Below, one piece after another: positions 1 through 8,453 of a DNA stretch of 64,000 nt. This DNA comes from an uncultured Bacteroides sp. (GTDB taxonomy: Bacteria > Bacteroidota > Bacteroidia > Cytophagales > Cyclobacteriaceae): positions 62,001-126,000 of the forward strand of contig CABHOV010000061.1 in NCBI GenBank assembly GCA_902168185.1, written 5' to 3'. How positions within the stretch are numbered: position 1 is the first letter of the stretch; every line of letters starts with the position of its first letter. Position numbers and translations under genes: made by a program. The notes under the pieces are model-generated. The model ran no database searches and was not told the origin of the DNA. It worked only from the letters and a program-made list of their open reading frames with translations.

Positions 1-591
1 CTGAGCTATTTCCGATAATCCAGAAGTCAGAGGAGATATTGAATTCGCTTCTTAGTTTGTTATTAGTGGCGTTATTGAATTTATCGTTGTTGAATTTATC
101 AAGATCGACCCCGCTATGTACCGTGACGCTTTTATCCGGATTGTTCAGATATGCCCGCATAATCGTGTTGATCTTATCGGATACGCATAGAATTCTTTTT
201 ATCGAAGGGTGGTTGTATTTCCATTTTGTAAACCAGCTTTTCTTAGGTACGAAATCAACACGTCTGCTAAGAATCAATGGAACCTTATTTCCCAGGAAAG
301 CGGAGAGGACTCCAACTGAATGAGAATTAGGATTATGCATGTGAATAATCGAAATCCCATTCTGCTGACTCACTTTTTTTATTGCCAGCGCAGTTCTTAT
401 GTCCAGTGAATTAACAAAAGGCAGGGAGAAAATCGGGATGTGGTTTTTGATGCAGAAAGTTTCGAATGAAGATCCCTTCCGTACGGCAACATAATTCTCA
501 AGCCCCAGCTTTGTCAGTTCTTTTATAAGGTAAGCAATTTGTTGTTCCCCGCCTCGCCAACCTTTCTCACTACTGAGGTGTAAAACTTTCA
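1..591 (-). CDS. Glycosyltransferase family 4-like protein (partial, 3' end outside window)
   Basis: Reading the minus strand from an ATG at 591 gives an uninterrupted 197-residue frame that runs off the left edge. It begins MKVLHLSSEKGWRGGEQQ, the typical start of a GT-B fold group-1 glycosyltransferase, where the glycine-rich loop after strand 1 sits near the acceptor. Further on, HMHNPNSHSVG, LILSRRVDF, LCVSDKI and VTVHSGVDLDKF follow the usual order of the N-terminal GT4 domain (near residues 90-175). The nucleotide-sugar-binding C-terminal domain would lie outside the window. Family knowledge suggests transfer of a sugar from an activated donor to a lipid or polysaccharide acceptor at the inner membrane; donor and acceptor cannot be told. 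It is divergent from the glycosyltransferase-like gene at 705, so this may be the edge of a surface-glycan locus. The start is well supported because the frame opens directly on the family motif. Confidence 0.85.
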
Positions 592-654
592 TAGTTGTTC
601 GTTCCCGTGTGAAGGTGTAAAATATACTTTTTCATTACAAATTTCCAGGCTCAT

Positions 655-662
655 TATATTTG
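655..662 (+). promoter_or_regulatory. Bacteroidota -7 element (TATATTTG)
   Basis: TATATTTG matches the Bacteroidota primary sigma-factor -7 consensus TAnnTTTG exactly. It lies 42 bp upstream of the ATG at 705, in the divergent gap between two glycosyltransferase genes. No clear TTG -33 element is seen at the usual spacing, so this rests on the -7 box and position only. Confidence 0.5.
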
Positions 663-704
663 TGCCATAATTGAAGTGAATCAGAGCGAAATATATACCG
701 AATT

Positions 705-1589
705 ATGATCAATCTTTTGTATTTAACGTTTGGCGAAAATATAGAAAATCACTACCAGGCCAATTTTTCCATTCTCTCATTTCTGAAAGAATCGCAGAAA
801 ATTAACAGCATCACCGTTATAACCGATAGACCGATGTTTTATAACAGGTATAAAGAAAAAGTTGATGTAATAGAAGTTAATGAGCAAATGCTAAGCGACT
901 GGCAAGGAGAAACTCGTTTTTTTTGGAGAATAAAGCTGAAGGCTCTTGAGCTGTTGGCAGAAAAATATGCGCAGGGTTCGATAGTATATCTCGATTCCGA
1001 TACTTTTTTATATCGGTCGGTGGATTTACTGGCAGAACAAATAAAAATGAACACAGCCTTTATGCACGTGATGGAGGGAGCATTAAGTTCGTTGAATACA
1101 AAGACTGAAAAATTAATGTGGGAACAGGTACAGGGTAAAAAATTTGGTGGAGTTGAGATAACCGCTCAACATGCCATGTGGAATGCAGGCGTAGTAATTT
1201 TGCCATCGGAAAAGAAGACGGATGCTATCAAACTTGCTCTTAAAATTTGTGATGATATGTGTCAGGCCGGAGTGACACGGAGGCTCATTGAGCAGTTTGC
1301 TTTATCGGTGGCTTTAAAGGAAGTATATAATCTTGAAGCTGCAAATTCATGGATCGGTCATTATTGGGGAAACAAAGCAGAGTGGAACGCGGCCATTGGG
1401 CGATTCTTTGGAGACAGTCATCTGAAAGATATATCGATACAACAAGAGATTGCAGGTATGGAAAATTTTGATCTGTTTTCTATAGCCGTTCGAAAAAGAA
1501 GAAGCTCTATGGTTACCAAGTTGTCAAAAGTGATTGATCGATTTTTCCCGGTAAAAAGCGTGGAATATATTAATAGAAATAAAATATAG
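705..1589 (+). CDS. Glycosyltransferase-like (GT-A fold) protein
   Basis: The 294-residue protein opens with a hydrophobic strand (MINLLYLTFG) and carries YLDSDTFLYRS near residues 94-104. This is a DxD-type motif like the metal and nucleotide-sugar binding site of GT-A enzymes such as family 8. MWNAGVVILPS near residue 160 resembles the second conserved block of the same fold (NxGV). There is no signal peptide and no membrane segment, so it should act in the cytoplasm. Donor and acceptor are unknown. It is preceded by a TAnnTTTG box and is divergent from the GT4 gene at 591, which suggests a shared glycan pathway (inference). The next gene is on the opposite strand. The alternative, a nucleotide-diphospho-sugar-binding protein without transferase activity, cannot be excluded. 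Confidence 0.7.
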   Translation: MINLLYLTFGENIENHYQANFSILSFLKESQKINSITVITDRPMFYNRYKEKVDVIEVNEQMLSDWQGETRFFWRIKLKALELLAEKYAQGSIVYLDSDTFLYRSVDLLAEQIKMNTAFMHVMEGALSSLNTKTEKLMWEQVQGKKFGGVEITAQHAMWNAGVVILPSEKKTDAIKLALKICDDMCQAGVTRRLIEQFALSVALKEVYNLEAANSWIGHYWGNKAEWNAAIGRFFGDSHLKDISIQQEIAGMENFDLFSIAVRKRRSSMVTKLSKVIDRFFPVKSVEYINRNKI

Positions 1590-1674
1590 GTTGCAATGTA
1601 TTTACAGACAGTAGTCTATACTCTTCGCAAGGTTATGCGCTACGTGAATTAGTTTTTTGATAATATATAGATCA

Positions 1675-2607
1675 CTAGAATAATATTTTTTTTGAATAGG
1701 CAGCCAGCTCCATCATCCACGCGATCCCCACGTGAACAATAATTCCTCCCCATATGCTCTTTGTCTCGTAGGCAATGACACCCAAAATATACCCTCCGAA
1801 GATCGAGCTGATGGCTTCCCCGGCCGGTTTCCCGAAGTGAAGGAAGCAGTATACCGATGCCATAGCCAATACTGAATTTCTCCCCGTAAACTGCAATAGC
1901 CCGATGACCAGGAACCCGCGGAATAAAAATTCTACCGAAACAAAGTCAAGTGCATATGCAAGCTCGTAACACGACACGGTGATCCATTCCGGTATATCCA
2001 GGTATTGTGCAGCGCCAGCTCCGCGATACATAGGGTATTGTTTTATAAAAGATGGCAGGAATGAAGCAGCAAGAATCAGCGGTAGCATGACCATAAGCAT
2101 ACTGAAATAGGGACGCGTATCAAAGTGCTGGCCATTCAATCCATATACATGTTTCTCTTTTCTTTCATATATATAATAATATAGCAGTAACGGGAGGATA
2201 ATGGTAAAGAGGCTGATAACATTAACACTTACTTTGTAAACCCACACGTAAAGCTGAGGTTCCACGAGCGAATTGATGAGCGGTTTTAAGAAGGGAATAC
2301 TTTTATCGAAAGCCAGTACGATTAATACCAGCAAGCTCTTGATGTGAAAGGCTCTGCTTTTCCAAAAGGCTCGTTCTTTCTTGAAAATTGTAGCGGACAG
2401 AAGTATAGCATAATATGCAACAGCAAAGAAGACGAAATATGCTCCGCATTTATACATTCCTGAAAGATTGTCCAGAATGCTGTCTTCGAAATCGACAGTA
2501 TAATTAATATATAGACAAGCAGCCAGGAATAGTGCAGTGAAAAGATAGTGCGCCCACTGGAAGTCAATATTAAAATGATTAACGAGATACTTCCAGATCT
2601 TTTTCAT
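1675..2607 (-). CDS. CPBP-family intramembrane protease-like protein
   Basis: This 310-residue protein has about eight hydrophobic segments. The conserved CPBP (CAAX protease/Abi) core is in the C-terminal half: VEFLFRGFLV (motif 1), CFLHFGKP (motif 2, with His) and IVHVGIAWMMEL (motif 3, with His). Family members are inner-membrane glutamic endopeptidases or protein-maturation and defence factors. Motif 1 is normally EExxxR; here the first glutamate position is valine, and motif 3 has alanine where Asn or His is common. Catalysis by the canonical mechanism is therefore uncertain. The ATG overlaps the stop codon of the Maf gene by one base (TAATG), so the two are translationally coupled. The substrate is unknown. 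Confidence 0.75.
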   Translation of the reverse strand: MKKIWKYLVNHFNIDFQWAHYLFTALFLAACLYINYTVDFEDSILDNLSGMYKCGAYFVFFAVAYYAILLSATIFKKERAFWKSRAFHIKSLLVLIVLAFDKSIPFLKPLINSLVEPQLYVWVYKVSVNVISLFTIILPLLLYYYIYERKEKHVYGLNGQHFDTRPYFSMLMVMLPLILAASFLPSFIKQYPMYRGAGAAQYLDIPEWITVSCYELAYALDFVSVEFLFRGFLVIGLLQFTGRNSVLAMASVYCFLHFGKPAGEAISSIFGGYILGVIAYETKSIWGGIIVHVGIAWMMELAAYSKKILF

Positions 2608-3173
2608 TACCAGTTTTTAAGATGCTGGTATACTTTGTGAATGGGAAGTCCCATAACATTGAAATATGAACCGGTTATTTTTTCGATGGCCACCATGCCG
2701 ATCCAGTCTTGCGCACCATAGGCACCGGCTTTATCAAATGGTTTATAATGATCAACATAAAACTCTATTTCTGATGGTGTGAGCTTTACAAATGTTACTT
2801 CTGTTGTATCATCGAAAGTTTCTTCCCGTTCTTTGGAGAGTATACATACACCCGTCATAACCTTGTGTGCCTTACCGGAAAGTTCGGAGAGCATACGGAT
2901 TGCTTCCGCACGGTCCTGTGGCTTATTCATGATTGTATCGTTCAGGATCACAACCGTGTCTGCGGTAACAATAATCTCATCATGCATCCTTGGCCTGAAA
3001 TATTCTGCTTTCTTCGCAGCCAGGTATCGCGCCACTTGTTCTGAAGGCAATGCCGCTGGAAAGTCTTCTTCTACATCTGGTTTTTCAATTGTAAAGGTGA
3101 ACCCAGCTTCTTTCATCAGGTATTGTCTTCGAGGCGAGCTCGATGCAAGTATGATAGGACGGTGCGTACTCAT
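2607..3173 (-). CDS. maf: Maf family nucleotide pyrophosphatase
   Basis: The 188-residue protein starts with the Maf signature ILASSSPRRQYLMKEAGF, continues with the KAxxV-type segment (VARYLAAKKAEYF), and has the conserved catalytic-base region VTADTVVILND near residues 70-80. The end (GSYFNVMGLPIHKVYQHL) is also typical. Family members hydrolyse non-canonical or modified nucleoside triphosphates such as dTTP/UTP or m7GTP to monophosphates in the cytoplasm; which subfamily applies is not decided here. Length is normal (about 190-200). It sits between a DUF1015 gene (3 bp gap) and the CPBP gene (1 bp overlap), which implies a three-gene minus-strand transcript. Confidence 0.93.
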   Translation of the reverse strand: MSTHRPIILASSSPRRQYLMKEAGFTFTIEKPDVEEDFPAALPSEQVARYLAAKKAEYFRPRMHDEIIVTADTVVILNDTIMNKPQDRAEAIRMLSELSGKAHKVMTGVCILSKEREETFDDTTEVTFVKLTPSEIEFYVDHYKPFDKAGAYGAQDWIGMVAIEKITGSYFNVMGLPIHKVYQHLKNW

Positions 3174-3176
3174 ATA

Positions 3177-4478
3177 CTAAAATGGTGAATATACCGGTGT
3201 TGAAAATTCATTTTCCTTCACGGAGCTAAACAGAAATCCTCCAATGACTTTGGGGTAAAAATACGTTGATTTTTGTGGCATGGTATAACCACTGGCACAG
3301 ACTTTTTTTACATCCTCGATGGATACTTCATTGGTGATGATGGCGACCTGAGCTTCACCTTGAATAACTCTCTTTAGACAATCTGAAAAACTTCTGTCAA
3401 ACTCTATATTTTCAGACTGACGTTGTTCTTTGCCTGGAATACCCAATGCTTTTTCGATGATGAAGTAATGCATTACTGTCAGATCAAGTGCCTTGATGAC
3501 ATCAGGGAAATTCCATTTGATTTTCGCTAAAGATTCAGGCTTCAGTCTGATCTTATAAGCATTCTCGCGAAAGATCAACCCAAAGGCCCATGGTTTTCCA
3601 AGGATGACTTCATTCAACGTACAAGCATCTTCAATGGGTTTAACAGTAAAATCTTCCTCCAGCTTTTTAAGAAGATCCTCTTCATTGAAATTTGCTATAT
3701 CACGAACCAACCGATGTGTTGGCAAGATTTTAAGATCGTCCGATTCCGTATTGGTAAGATACATGAGGTGGTAATTATATCCTTCCTTTCCGGTGTGATG
3801 TGGATTGGCCTCTTGTTGTTTATGCTTATAGTATAGCGAACCTTCGTACCGATGATGGCCATCCGCAAGAATTATAGTCTTGGGCCGAATGAAATCAATG
3901 AAGTGTTGTATAACACCTTTATCGTGAATCACTGCCAGAACATCACGTACACCCTGGTAATCTTCCGTTTCATAGAGCGGATTGCGAACCGCCTCATCCA
4001 TATACTTCTCCAATGTAAAAGACGAATCGGTATATAGCCCATGCGTTGCACTGGCGTGGAGTTGTATTTTTTCAAGCAATTCAATCCGGTCGTTCACAGC
4101 TTTGGGAATGGTATTCTCATGCCGAAGAATTACGTTCTCATTCCAGTCGTATGTCCGGATGTGGCTAACAAAACCTTTACGGCAAAATTCCTTGGGAGAC
4201 CCTTGTACCTTAAAGTATTGATAGTATACATATATAGCGGGAAGCTTATCCTGTAGAATGATGCCTTTCTCTTTCCAGCTTTCGAGGAGTTTGTGTGCTC
4301 GCTCGGCAGCATTCGGAGGTTGTGGCACCGAAAGGTGAATACTATTATAGGGACTTTGATAGAGTGCAGCCCGTTGCTTTTCGGACACAACATCAAAGAG
4401 GGGAGAAGTCAGGTCATCTATACGTTGTGATAATTGCTGATTATAGCGCCAGGGGCGGATGGGGAGAATTTCAGCCAT
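3177..4478 (-). CDS. DUF1015 family protein
   Basis: The 433-residue protein begins MAEILPIRPWRYN, followed by DLTSPLFDVVSEKQRAALY and YNSIHLSVP, the conserved N-terminal blocks of DUF1015. ILADGHHRYEGSLYY near residue 205 is the other family hallmark. DUF1015 proteins share a distant ParB/SerK-like fold and in many genomes sit near serine-biosynthesis genes; no such gene is present here, so a serine-kinase role would be inference only. There is no signal peptide, so it is presumably cytoplasmic. It is the first gene of the minus-strand group with maf and the CPBP gene; a 46-bp AT-rich gap separates it from accC upstream. Length and start match the family. Confidence 0.88.
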   Translation of the reverse strand: MAEILPIRPWRYNQQLSQRIDDLTSPLFDVVSEKQRAALYQSPYNSIHLSVPQPPNAAERAHKLLESWKEKGIILQDKLPAIYVYYQYFKVQGSPKEFCRKGFVSHIRTYDWNENVILRHENTIPKAVNDRIELLEKIQLHASATHGLYTDSSFTLEKYMDEAVRNPLYETEDYQGVRDVLAVIHDKGVIQHFIDFIRPKTIILADGHHRYEGSLYYKHKQQEANPHHTGKEGYNYHLMYLTNTESDDLKILPTHRLVRDIANFNEEDLLKKLEEDFTVKPIEDACTLNEVILGKPWAFGLIFRENAYKIRLKPESLAKIKWNFPDVIKALDLTVMHYFIIEKALGIPGKEQRQSENIEFDRSFSDCLKRVIQGEAQVAIITNEVSIEDVKKVCASGYTMPQKSTYFYPKVIGGFLFSSVKENEFSTPVYSPF

Positions 4479-4524
4479 TCGATTATATATATATCTTAAT
4501 TGAAATTATATACTTGTGAACTTC

Positions 4525-6009
4525 TTAAAGGCGATTCTTTTTCCAGTTGCTTGCAGGAGTTGAAACGCTTTCGGTTTCTTGCTTGCCGTTTCCATTTGTC
4601 AGCGTGGTAGCGAGCACGGCAGCGATCATTTCTTCCTCTTCATTGGAAGATAGTAATGTTGCCGGTCTGAAGTAGTTTTCAACAAAGCGCGTATCGAAAT
4701 TACCGGAGCGAAATGCTTCATGCTGCATTACAAATTTGCAAAAACCTAATGTTGTCTCAAGCCCGGTAATTTCATATTCATCAATGGCACGAATCATTTT
4801 TTCGATGGCACCGGCCCGATCTTCTGCGTGGCAGATCAGCTTGGCAATCATCGGATCGTAATAGAAAGGTATACTCATACCTTGTTCAAAACCATCATCG
4901 ACACGAATGCCATGTCCCTGCGGACGCCTATAGGTTTGAAGCGTGCCTATATCTGGTAAAAAATTATTGGCAGGGTCTTCTGCATATACTCTGACTTCGA
5001 CAGCATGTCCGGTTATTTTCAGGTCTTCCTGTTTGAAGGGAATCGTTTCACCTTCTGCTACTTTGATCTGCAGCTTTACAAGATCAAGCCCTGTAACTTC
5101 TTCTGTTACTGGGTGCTCTACTTGCAGACGTGTATTCATCTCCAGGAAATAAAAATTCAGTTGATCATCTAAAATGAACTCAACCGTTCCGGCTCCGTAA
5201 TACCCACACGACTTTGCAACGTTGATCGCAGCTTCGCCCATGGCATTTCGTTTTTCAGGCGTAAGTATAGATGACGGTGCTTCTTCCACAACTTTCTGAT
5301 GTCTGCGCTGAATAGAACATTCACGCTCGAAGAGATGTACTACATTTCCGTGTTGATCACCAAAAATCTGAAACTCTATATGGCGTGGCTTGGTAATATA
5401 CTTTTCAATAAAAACAGAGCCATCACCAAACGCTGATGTGGCTTCGCTGATGGCACGCTCCATCTGTTCCTGAAAACTTTGCTCATCTTCAACAATGCGC
5501 ATGCCCTTACCACCACCACCGGCACTTGCTTTAATCAATACAGGATAGCCTATATCTGCAGCAACTTTCTTTGCAGCCTTCACATCTGTGATTGGCTCAC
5601 TGGTGCCGGGCACCAAGGGAACGTTGAATTTAGCGACCGCTGCCTTCGCAGCGAGTTTACTTCCCATCAGTTCTATCGCTTTCGCAGAAGGCCCAATGAA
5701 AATCAAACCTTCGTCCTCAACCAGTTTAGCGAAGTCTTCATTCTCCGACAAGAATCCATACCCGGGATGTATAGCATCAGCGCCTGTCTTGCGAGCGGCA
5801 TCAATAATTTTCTCCATACGCAGATATGATTCCGAAGAGGGAGGTGGCCCGATTAACACGGCTTCATCCGCGAAGCGAACATGTAAAGCATTCCGGTCGG
5901 CCTCACTATATACCGCGACAGTTTTGATTCCGAGCTCACGTGCAGAGCGCATGATCCGCAAAGCAATTTCACCACGATTAGCAATGAGTATTTTTTTTAT
6001 CGAAGGCAT
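4525..6009 (-). CDS. accC: Acetyl-CoA carboxylase biotin carboxylase subunit
   Basis: The 494-residue protein opens KKILIANRGEIALRIMRSA and has the ATP-grasp glycine loop KASAGGGGKGMR, FIEKYI, the EMNTRLQVEHPVTE block and RVYAEDP. These are the standard features of biotin carboxylase, which uses ATP and bicarbonate to carboxylate the biotin of AccB in the first step of fatty-acid synthesis. It is about 45 residues longer than E. coli AccC because of a polar C-terminal extension. No accB is beside it, so the carrier protein must be encoded elsewhere. A propionyl- or other acyl-CoA carboxylase subunit is the main alternative. It is divergent from the PLP enzyme at 6265; the 255-bp gap between them holds that gene's promoter. 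Confidence 0.92.
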   Translation of the reverse strand: MPSIKKILIANRGEIALRIMRSARELGIKTVAVYSEADRNALHVRFADEAVLIGPPPSSESYLRMEKIIDAARKTGADAIHPGYGFLSENEDFAKLVEDEGLIFIGPSAKAIELMGSKLAAKAAVAKFNVPLVPGTSEPITDVKAAKKVAADIGYPVLIKASAGGGGKGMRIVEDEQSFQEQMERAISEATSAFGDGSVFIEKYITKPRHIEFQIFGDQHGNVVHLFERECSIQRRHQKVVEEAPSSILTPEKRNAMGEAAINVAKSCGYYGAGTVEFILDDQLNFYFLEMNTRLQVEHPVTEEVTGLDLVKLQIKVAEGETIPFKQEDLKITGHAVEVRVYAEDPANNFLPDIGTLQTYRRPQGHGIRVDDGFEQGMSIPFYYDPMIAKLICHAEDRAGAIEKMIRAIDEYEITGLETTLGFCKFVMQHEAFRSGNFDTRFVENYFRPATLLSSNEEEEMIAAVLATTLTNGNGKQETESVSTPASNWKKNRL

Positions 6010-6235
6010 AGTTTGAGAAAGTATAATACGGGTTAATGTCTAAACGCTTTTGAGTAAGAATGTAACGGAGTCTGAATTTATAGCAGCCTTGTTTTCACTG
6101 CAGCTGCAATCTTTCCTGGTTATATTTTTGCGAATAGCTTCCATTGGTAAGAATTTGAGCAAATCTAACGGTTTTCAACTAACTTATTCGATCATTCCTA
6201 TCGGGTGTTTGGGAAGTATATTTGTGTTTTTTCCT

Positions 6236-6243
6236 TATTTTTG
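6236..6243 (+). promoter_or_regulatory. Bacteroidota -7 element (TATTTTTG)
   Basis: TATTTTTG fits TAnnTTTG exactly and is followed by GCCGC, the kind of sequence often seen near the start of transcription. It lies 21 bp upstream of the ATG at 6265. This position also argues against the longer GTG start at 6205, which would place the promoter inside the gene. Confidence 0.5.
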
Positions 6244-6264
6244 CCGCAATTAACAAGATCTGAA

Positions 6265-7515
6265 ATGGTAGACTTATTTGACAAGCTAAGAATGGAGGCC
6301 GGTGCGCTGGCCAAGTACTCTCATCTTCCGGATGATTATTTTTTCTTTCCAAAGCTGGAAGGTGAAATCGGTCCACGCATGAGGTTTAATGGTAAGCAAG
6401 TCCTCAACTGGAGTTTGAATAACTACCTGGGCCTGGCAAATCATCCTGAAGTGCGTAAGGCAGATGCGGATTCTGCTGCAGAGTTTGGAATGGGCTTGCC
6501 GATGGGAGCCAGGATGATGTCGGGTAACTCCGTTAATCACCTGGAGCTTGAGCGTCAACTCGCAGAGTTTATCAAGAAAGAAGATGTGATGCTTCTGAAC
6601 TTCGGTTATCAGGGAGTAGTCTCTATTATCGATGCACTGGTTGATCGCAAAGATGTTATAGTATATGATGCAGAATCGCATGCTTGTATCATTGATGGTG
6701 TTCGCCTGCATATGGGTAAACGTTTCGTGTATACCCATAACGATATGGAGAGCCTTGAAAAGCAACTTCAGCGTGCAACCAAGTTAGCAGAAGAAACAGG
6801 TGGTGGTATATTAGTCATCACCGAAGGTGTATTTGGAATGTCGGGTAAACAAGGCGACCTGAAAGGTGTTGTTGAGTTGAAGAAGAAATATAATTTCCGT
6901 CTGTTTGTTGACGATGCTCATGGTTTCGGAACGATGGGTACAACAGGAGCCGGAACAGGTGAGGAGCAAGGTGTTCAGGATGATATCGATCTATACTTCT
7001 CTACGTTCGCCAAATCGATGGCCAGCATCGGTGCGTTTGTGGGTGGTGAAAAACGGATTATAAAATACCTGCGCTATAGTGTGCGCTCACAAATCTATGC
7101 GAAGAGTCTTCCGATGCCGCTGGTGGTCGGTGGATTGAAACGCCTGGAGTTATTGCGTACAAAACCTGAGCTAAAGGCCAACCTTTGGAAGATTGTGAAC
7201 GCCATGCAGGCTGGTTTGAAGGAACGTGGCTTTAATATCGGAACAACTACTTCACCGGTAACACCTGTGTTATTTAAAGGTGGTGTAGGCGAGGCTGCAA
7301 ACATGGCTATGGATCTGCGTGAAAACTTTGGAATTTTCTGCTCTGTGGTGATCTATCCTGTTGTGCCAAAGGATGTTATCATGTTCCGGATCATTCCAAC
7401 TGCATCGCATACTTTGGCTGATGTTGAAGAGACTTTAACAGCATTTTCGCAGCTTAAAACCAAGCTCGATAATGGATTTTATAAGCAGGAAGTTTTAGTG
7501 TCTGTTACGAAGTAA
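6265..7515 (+). CDS. Alpha-oxoamine synthase family PLP enzyme (SPT/KBL/AONS-like)
   Basis: The 416-residue protein is a fold-type I PLP enzyme. NWSLNNYLGLANHPEVR and GARMMSGN are the N-terminal family blocks, VDDAHGFGTMG holds the cofactor-contacting Asp and His, and STFAKSMASIGAF holds the likely PLP lysine. The family condenses an acyl-CoA with an amino acid and loses CO2: serine palmitoyltransferase, 2-amino-3-ketobutyrate CoA ligase, 8-amino-7-oxononanoate synthase or 5-aminolevulinate synthase. Which reaction it performs is not settled by sequence. Sphingolipid synthesis is plausible in Bacteroidota, but no biotin, heme or sphingolipid gene is adjacent. I chose the ATG at 6265 over the GTG 60 bp upstream because the promoter box lies between them and family similarity begins at MVDLFDKL. 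Confidence 0.8.
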   Translation: MVDLFDKLRMEAGALAKYSHLPDDYFFFPKLEGEIGPRMRFNGKQVLNWSLNNYLGLANHPEVRKADADSAAEFGMGLPMGARMMSGNSVNHLELERQLAEFIKKEDVMLLNFGYQGVVSIIDALVDRKDVIVYDAESHACIIDGVRLHMGKRFVYTHNDMESLEKQLQRATKLAEETGGGILVITEGVFGMSGKQGDLKGVVELKKKYNFRLFVDDAHGFGTMGTTGAGTGEEQGVQDDIDLYFSTFAKSMASIGAFVGGEKRIIKYLRYSVRSQIYAKSLPMPLVVGGLKRLELLRTKPELKANLWKIVNAMQAGLKERGFNIGTTTSPVTPVLFKGGVGEAANMAMDLRENFGIFCSVVIYPVVPKDVIMFRIIPTASHTLADVEETLTAFSQLKTKLDNGFYKQEVLVSVTK

Positions 7516-7538
7516 TCCAAAAAAAACCGCTTTTTGAG

Positions 7539-7567
7539 TTGTTTTTTAAGGTTTTTACTTAAATTGG
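7539..7567 (+). promoter_or_regulatory. Putative promoter of the Hc1-like gene
   Basis: TTG at 7539-7541 and TAAATTGG at 7560-7567 are 18 bp apart, close to the Bacteroidota layout (TTG, about 19 bp, TAnnTTTG); the -7 box has one mismatch. The gene starts at 7609. Confidence 0.35.
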
Positions 7568-7608
7568 CAGTAAGAAACTAAATTATTAAATCCTAAAACT
7601 CCAAGACA

Positions 7609-7788
7609 ATGCAAAAGTTTCAAGAGCTTAAAGATCTCATTACTTCCTTAGAAGGAGATATCGACAAGTTTTATAACAAAGGGAACAGTGCTGCCGGTAC
7701 CCGTGTAAGAAAGGGTATGCAAGATCTTAAGAACCTGGCTCAGACGATTCGTTCTGAAGTTCAAGATATTAAGAATAAAGCATCATAA
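7609..7788 (+). CDS. Histone H1-like (Hc1 family) small protein
   Basis: A 59-residue open frame starts MQKFQELKDLI and ends QDIKNKAS. The body (AAGTRVRKGMQDLKNLAQ, then IRSEVQDIK) is the short helical core found in Bacteroidota members of the histone H1-like Hc1 family, small basic proteins thought to bind the nucleoid. Unlike chlamydial Hc1, this one has no long lysine/alanine-rich tail. It has its own promoter-like sequence upstream and a strong hairpin downstream, so it is probably monocistronic. Binding to DNA is inferred from family only. The convergent neighbour, a peroxiredoxin, carries a histone-like lysine tail. Confidence 0.75.
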   Translation: MQKFQELKDLITSLEGDIDKFYNKGNSAAGTRVRKGMQDLKNLAQTIRSEVQDIKNKAS

Positions 7789-7819
7789 TTTTTATATCCC
7801 CTACGTAGAAATAGAAAAA

Positions 7820-7855
7820 GAGACCATTCCAACATGGAGTGGTCTCTTTTCTTTT
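7820..7855. terminator. Bidirectional intrinsic terminator
   Basis: GAGACCATTCC (7820-7830) pairs with GGAGTGGTCTC (7836-7846) around a 5-base loop, with one G-T pair. It is followed by TTTTCTTTT on the plus strand and preceded by an A-rich run (U-rich on the minus strand). It lies between the convergent Hc1 and peroxiredoxin genes and can serve both. Confidence 0.85.
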
Positions 7856-7875
7856 GTCTGAACGAAAAAAGATAA

Positions 7876-8451
7876 TTACTTCTTTTTGGCTGCCGCCTTT
7901 TTTGTCTTCACGGTTGTTTTCGAAACAGCTTTTTTAGCAACAGCTTTCACCACTGCTTTACCCACAGTCTTTTTTGCAGGCGCTTTCGCGGATGCGCTGC
8001 TGTCTTTTAAAATCTGGCTTGTATGATTTTTCGTGTCAACCTTTTCGACTATATCTTCAATGATACCTTTCTCATCGATGATGAAGGTAACGCGTGCAGT
8101 GCCCATATACTTCCGGCCATACATAGATTTCTCTACCCAGGTGCCATAAGCATCATGAAGTTTTTTATCGACATCCGCTAACAAGCGGAACGGCAGCTTT
8201 TCTTTTTCAATGAATTTCTTGTGAAGCTTTTCTGTATCGGTGCTAACCCCTAATACTTCGTAACCTTGTTTCTGAAGGAGTTTATAGTTGTCACGCAGAT
8301 CACATGCTTCTGCAGTACAACCCGGTGTCATATCTTTTGGATAAAAATAGAGCACGAGCTTTTTACCTTTGAAGTCGGATAGCTTTACAGTTTTTCCATC
8401 CTGATCATTTATAGCGAAGTCAGGAGCTTTACTGCCGATTTGTAATGCCAT
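7876..8451 (-). CDS. bcp: Thiol peroxidase Bcp/PrxQ with histone-like C-terminal tail
   Basis: The first 150 residues are a typical bacterioferritin-comigratory-protein peroxiredoxin: SKAPDFAINDQDGK, LYFYPKDMTPGCTAEACDLRD (peroxidatic Cys45, resolving Cys50) and DAYGTWVEKSMYGRKYMG. It should reduce peroxides in the cytoplasm with thioredoxin as donor. From about residue 151 a 41-residue tail rich in Lys, Ala, Val and Thr follows (AKAPAKKTVGKAVVKAVAKK and onward), which PrxQ proteins normally lack and which resembles histone H1 or Hc1 tails. This suggests DNA or nucleoid association (inference). The ATG at 8451 was preferred over an in-frame TTG at 8457; it lies 2 bp after the stop of the M23 peptidase gene, implying one transcript. 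Confidence 0.9.
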   Translation of the reverse strand: MALQIGSKAPDFAINDQDGKTVKLSDFKGKKLVLYFYPKDMTPGCTAEACDLRDNYKLLQKQGYEVLGVSTDTEKLHKKFIEKEKLPFRLLADVDKKLHDAYGTWVEKSMYGRKYMGTARVTFIIDEKGIIEDIVEKVDTKNHTSQILKDSSASAKAPAKKTVGKAVVKAVAKKAVSKTTVKTKKAAAKKK

Positions 8452-8453
8452 GG

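Noticed and set aside
39-323. Open frame on the plus strand at the left end
   Set aside because: It lies opposite the conserved glycosyltransferase frame on the minus strand, whose motifs are clear; the plus frame has no family character.
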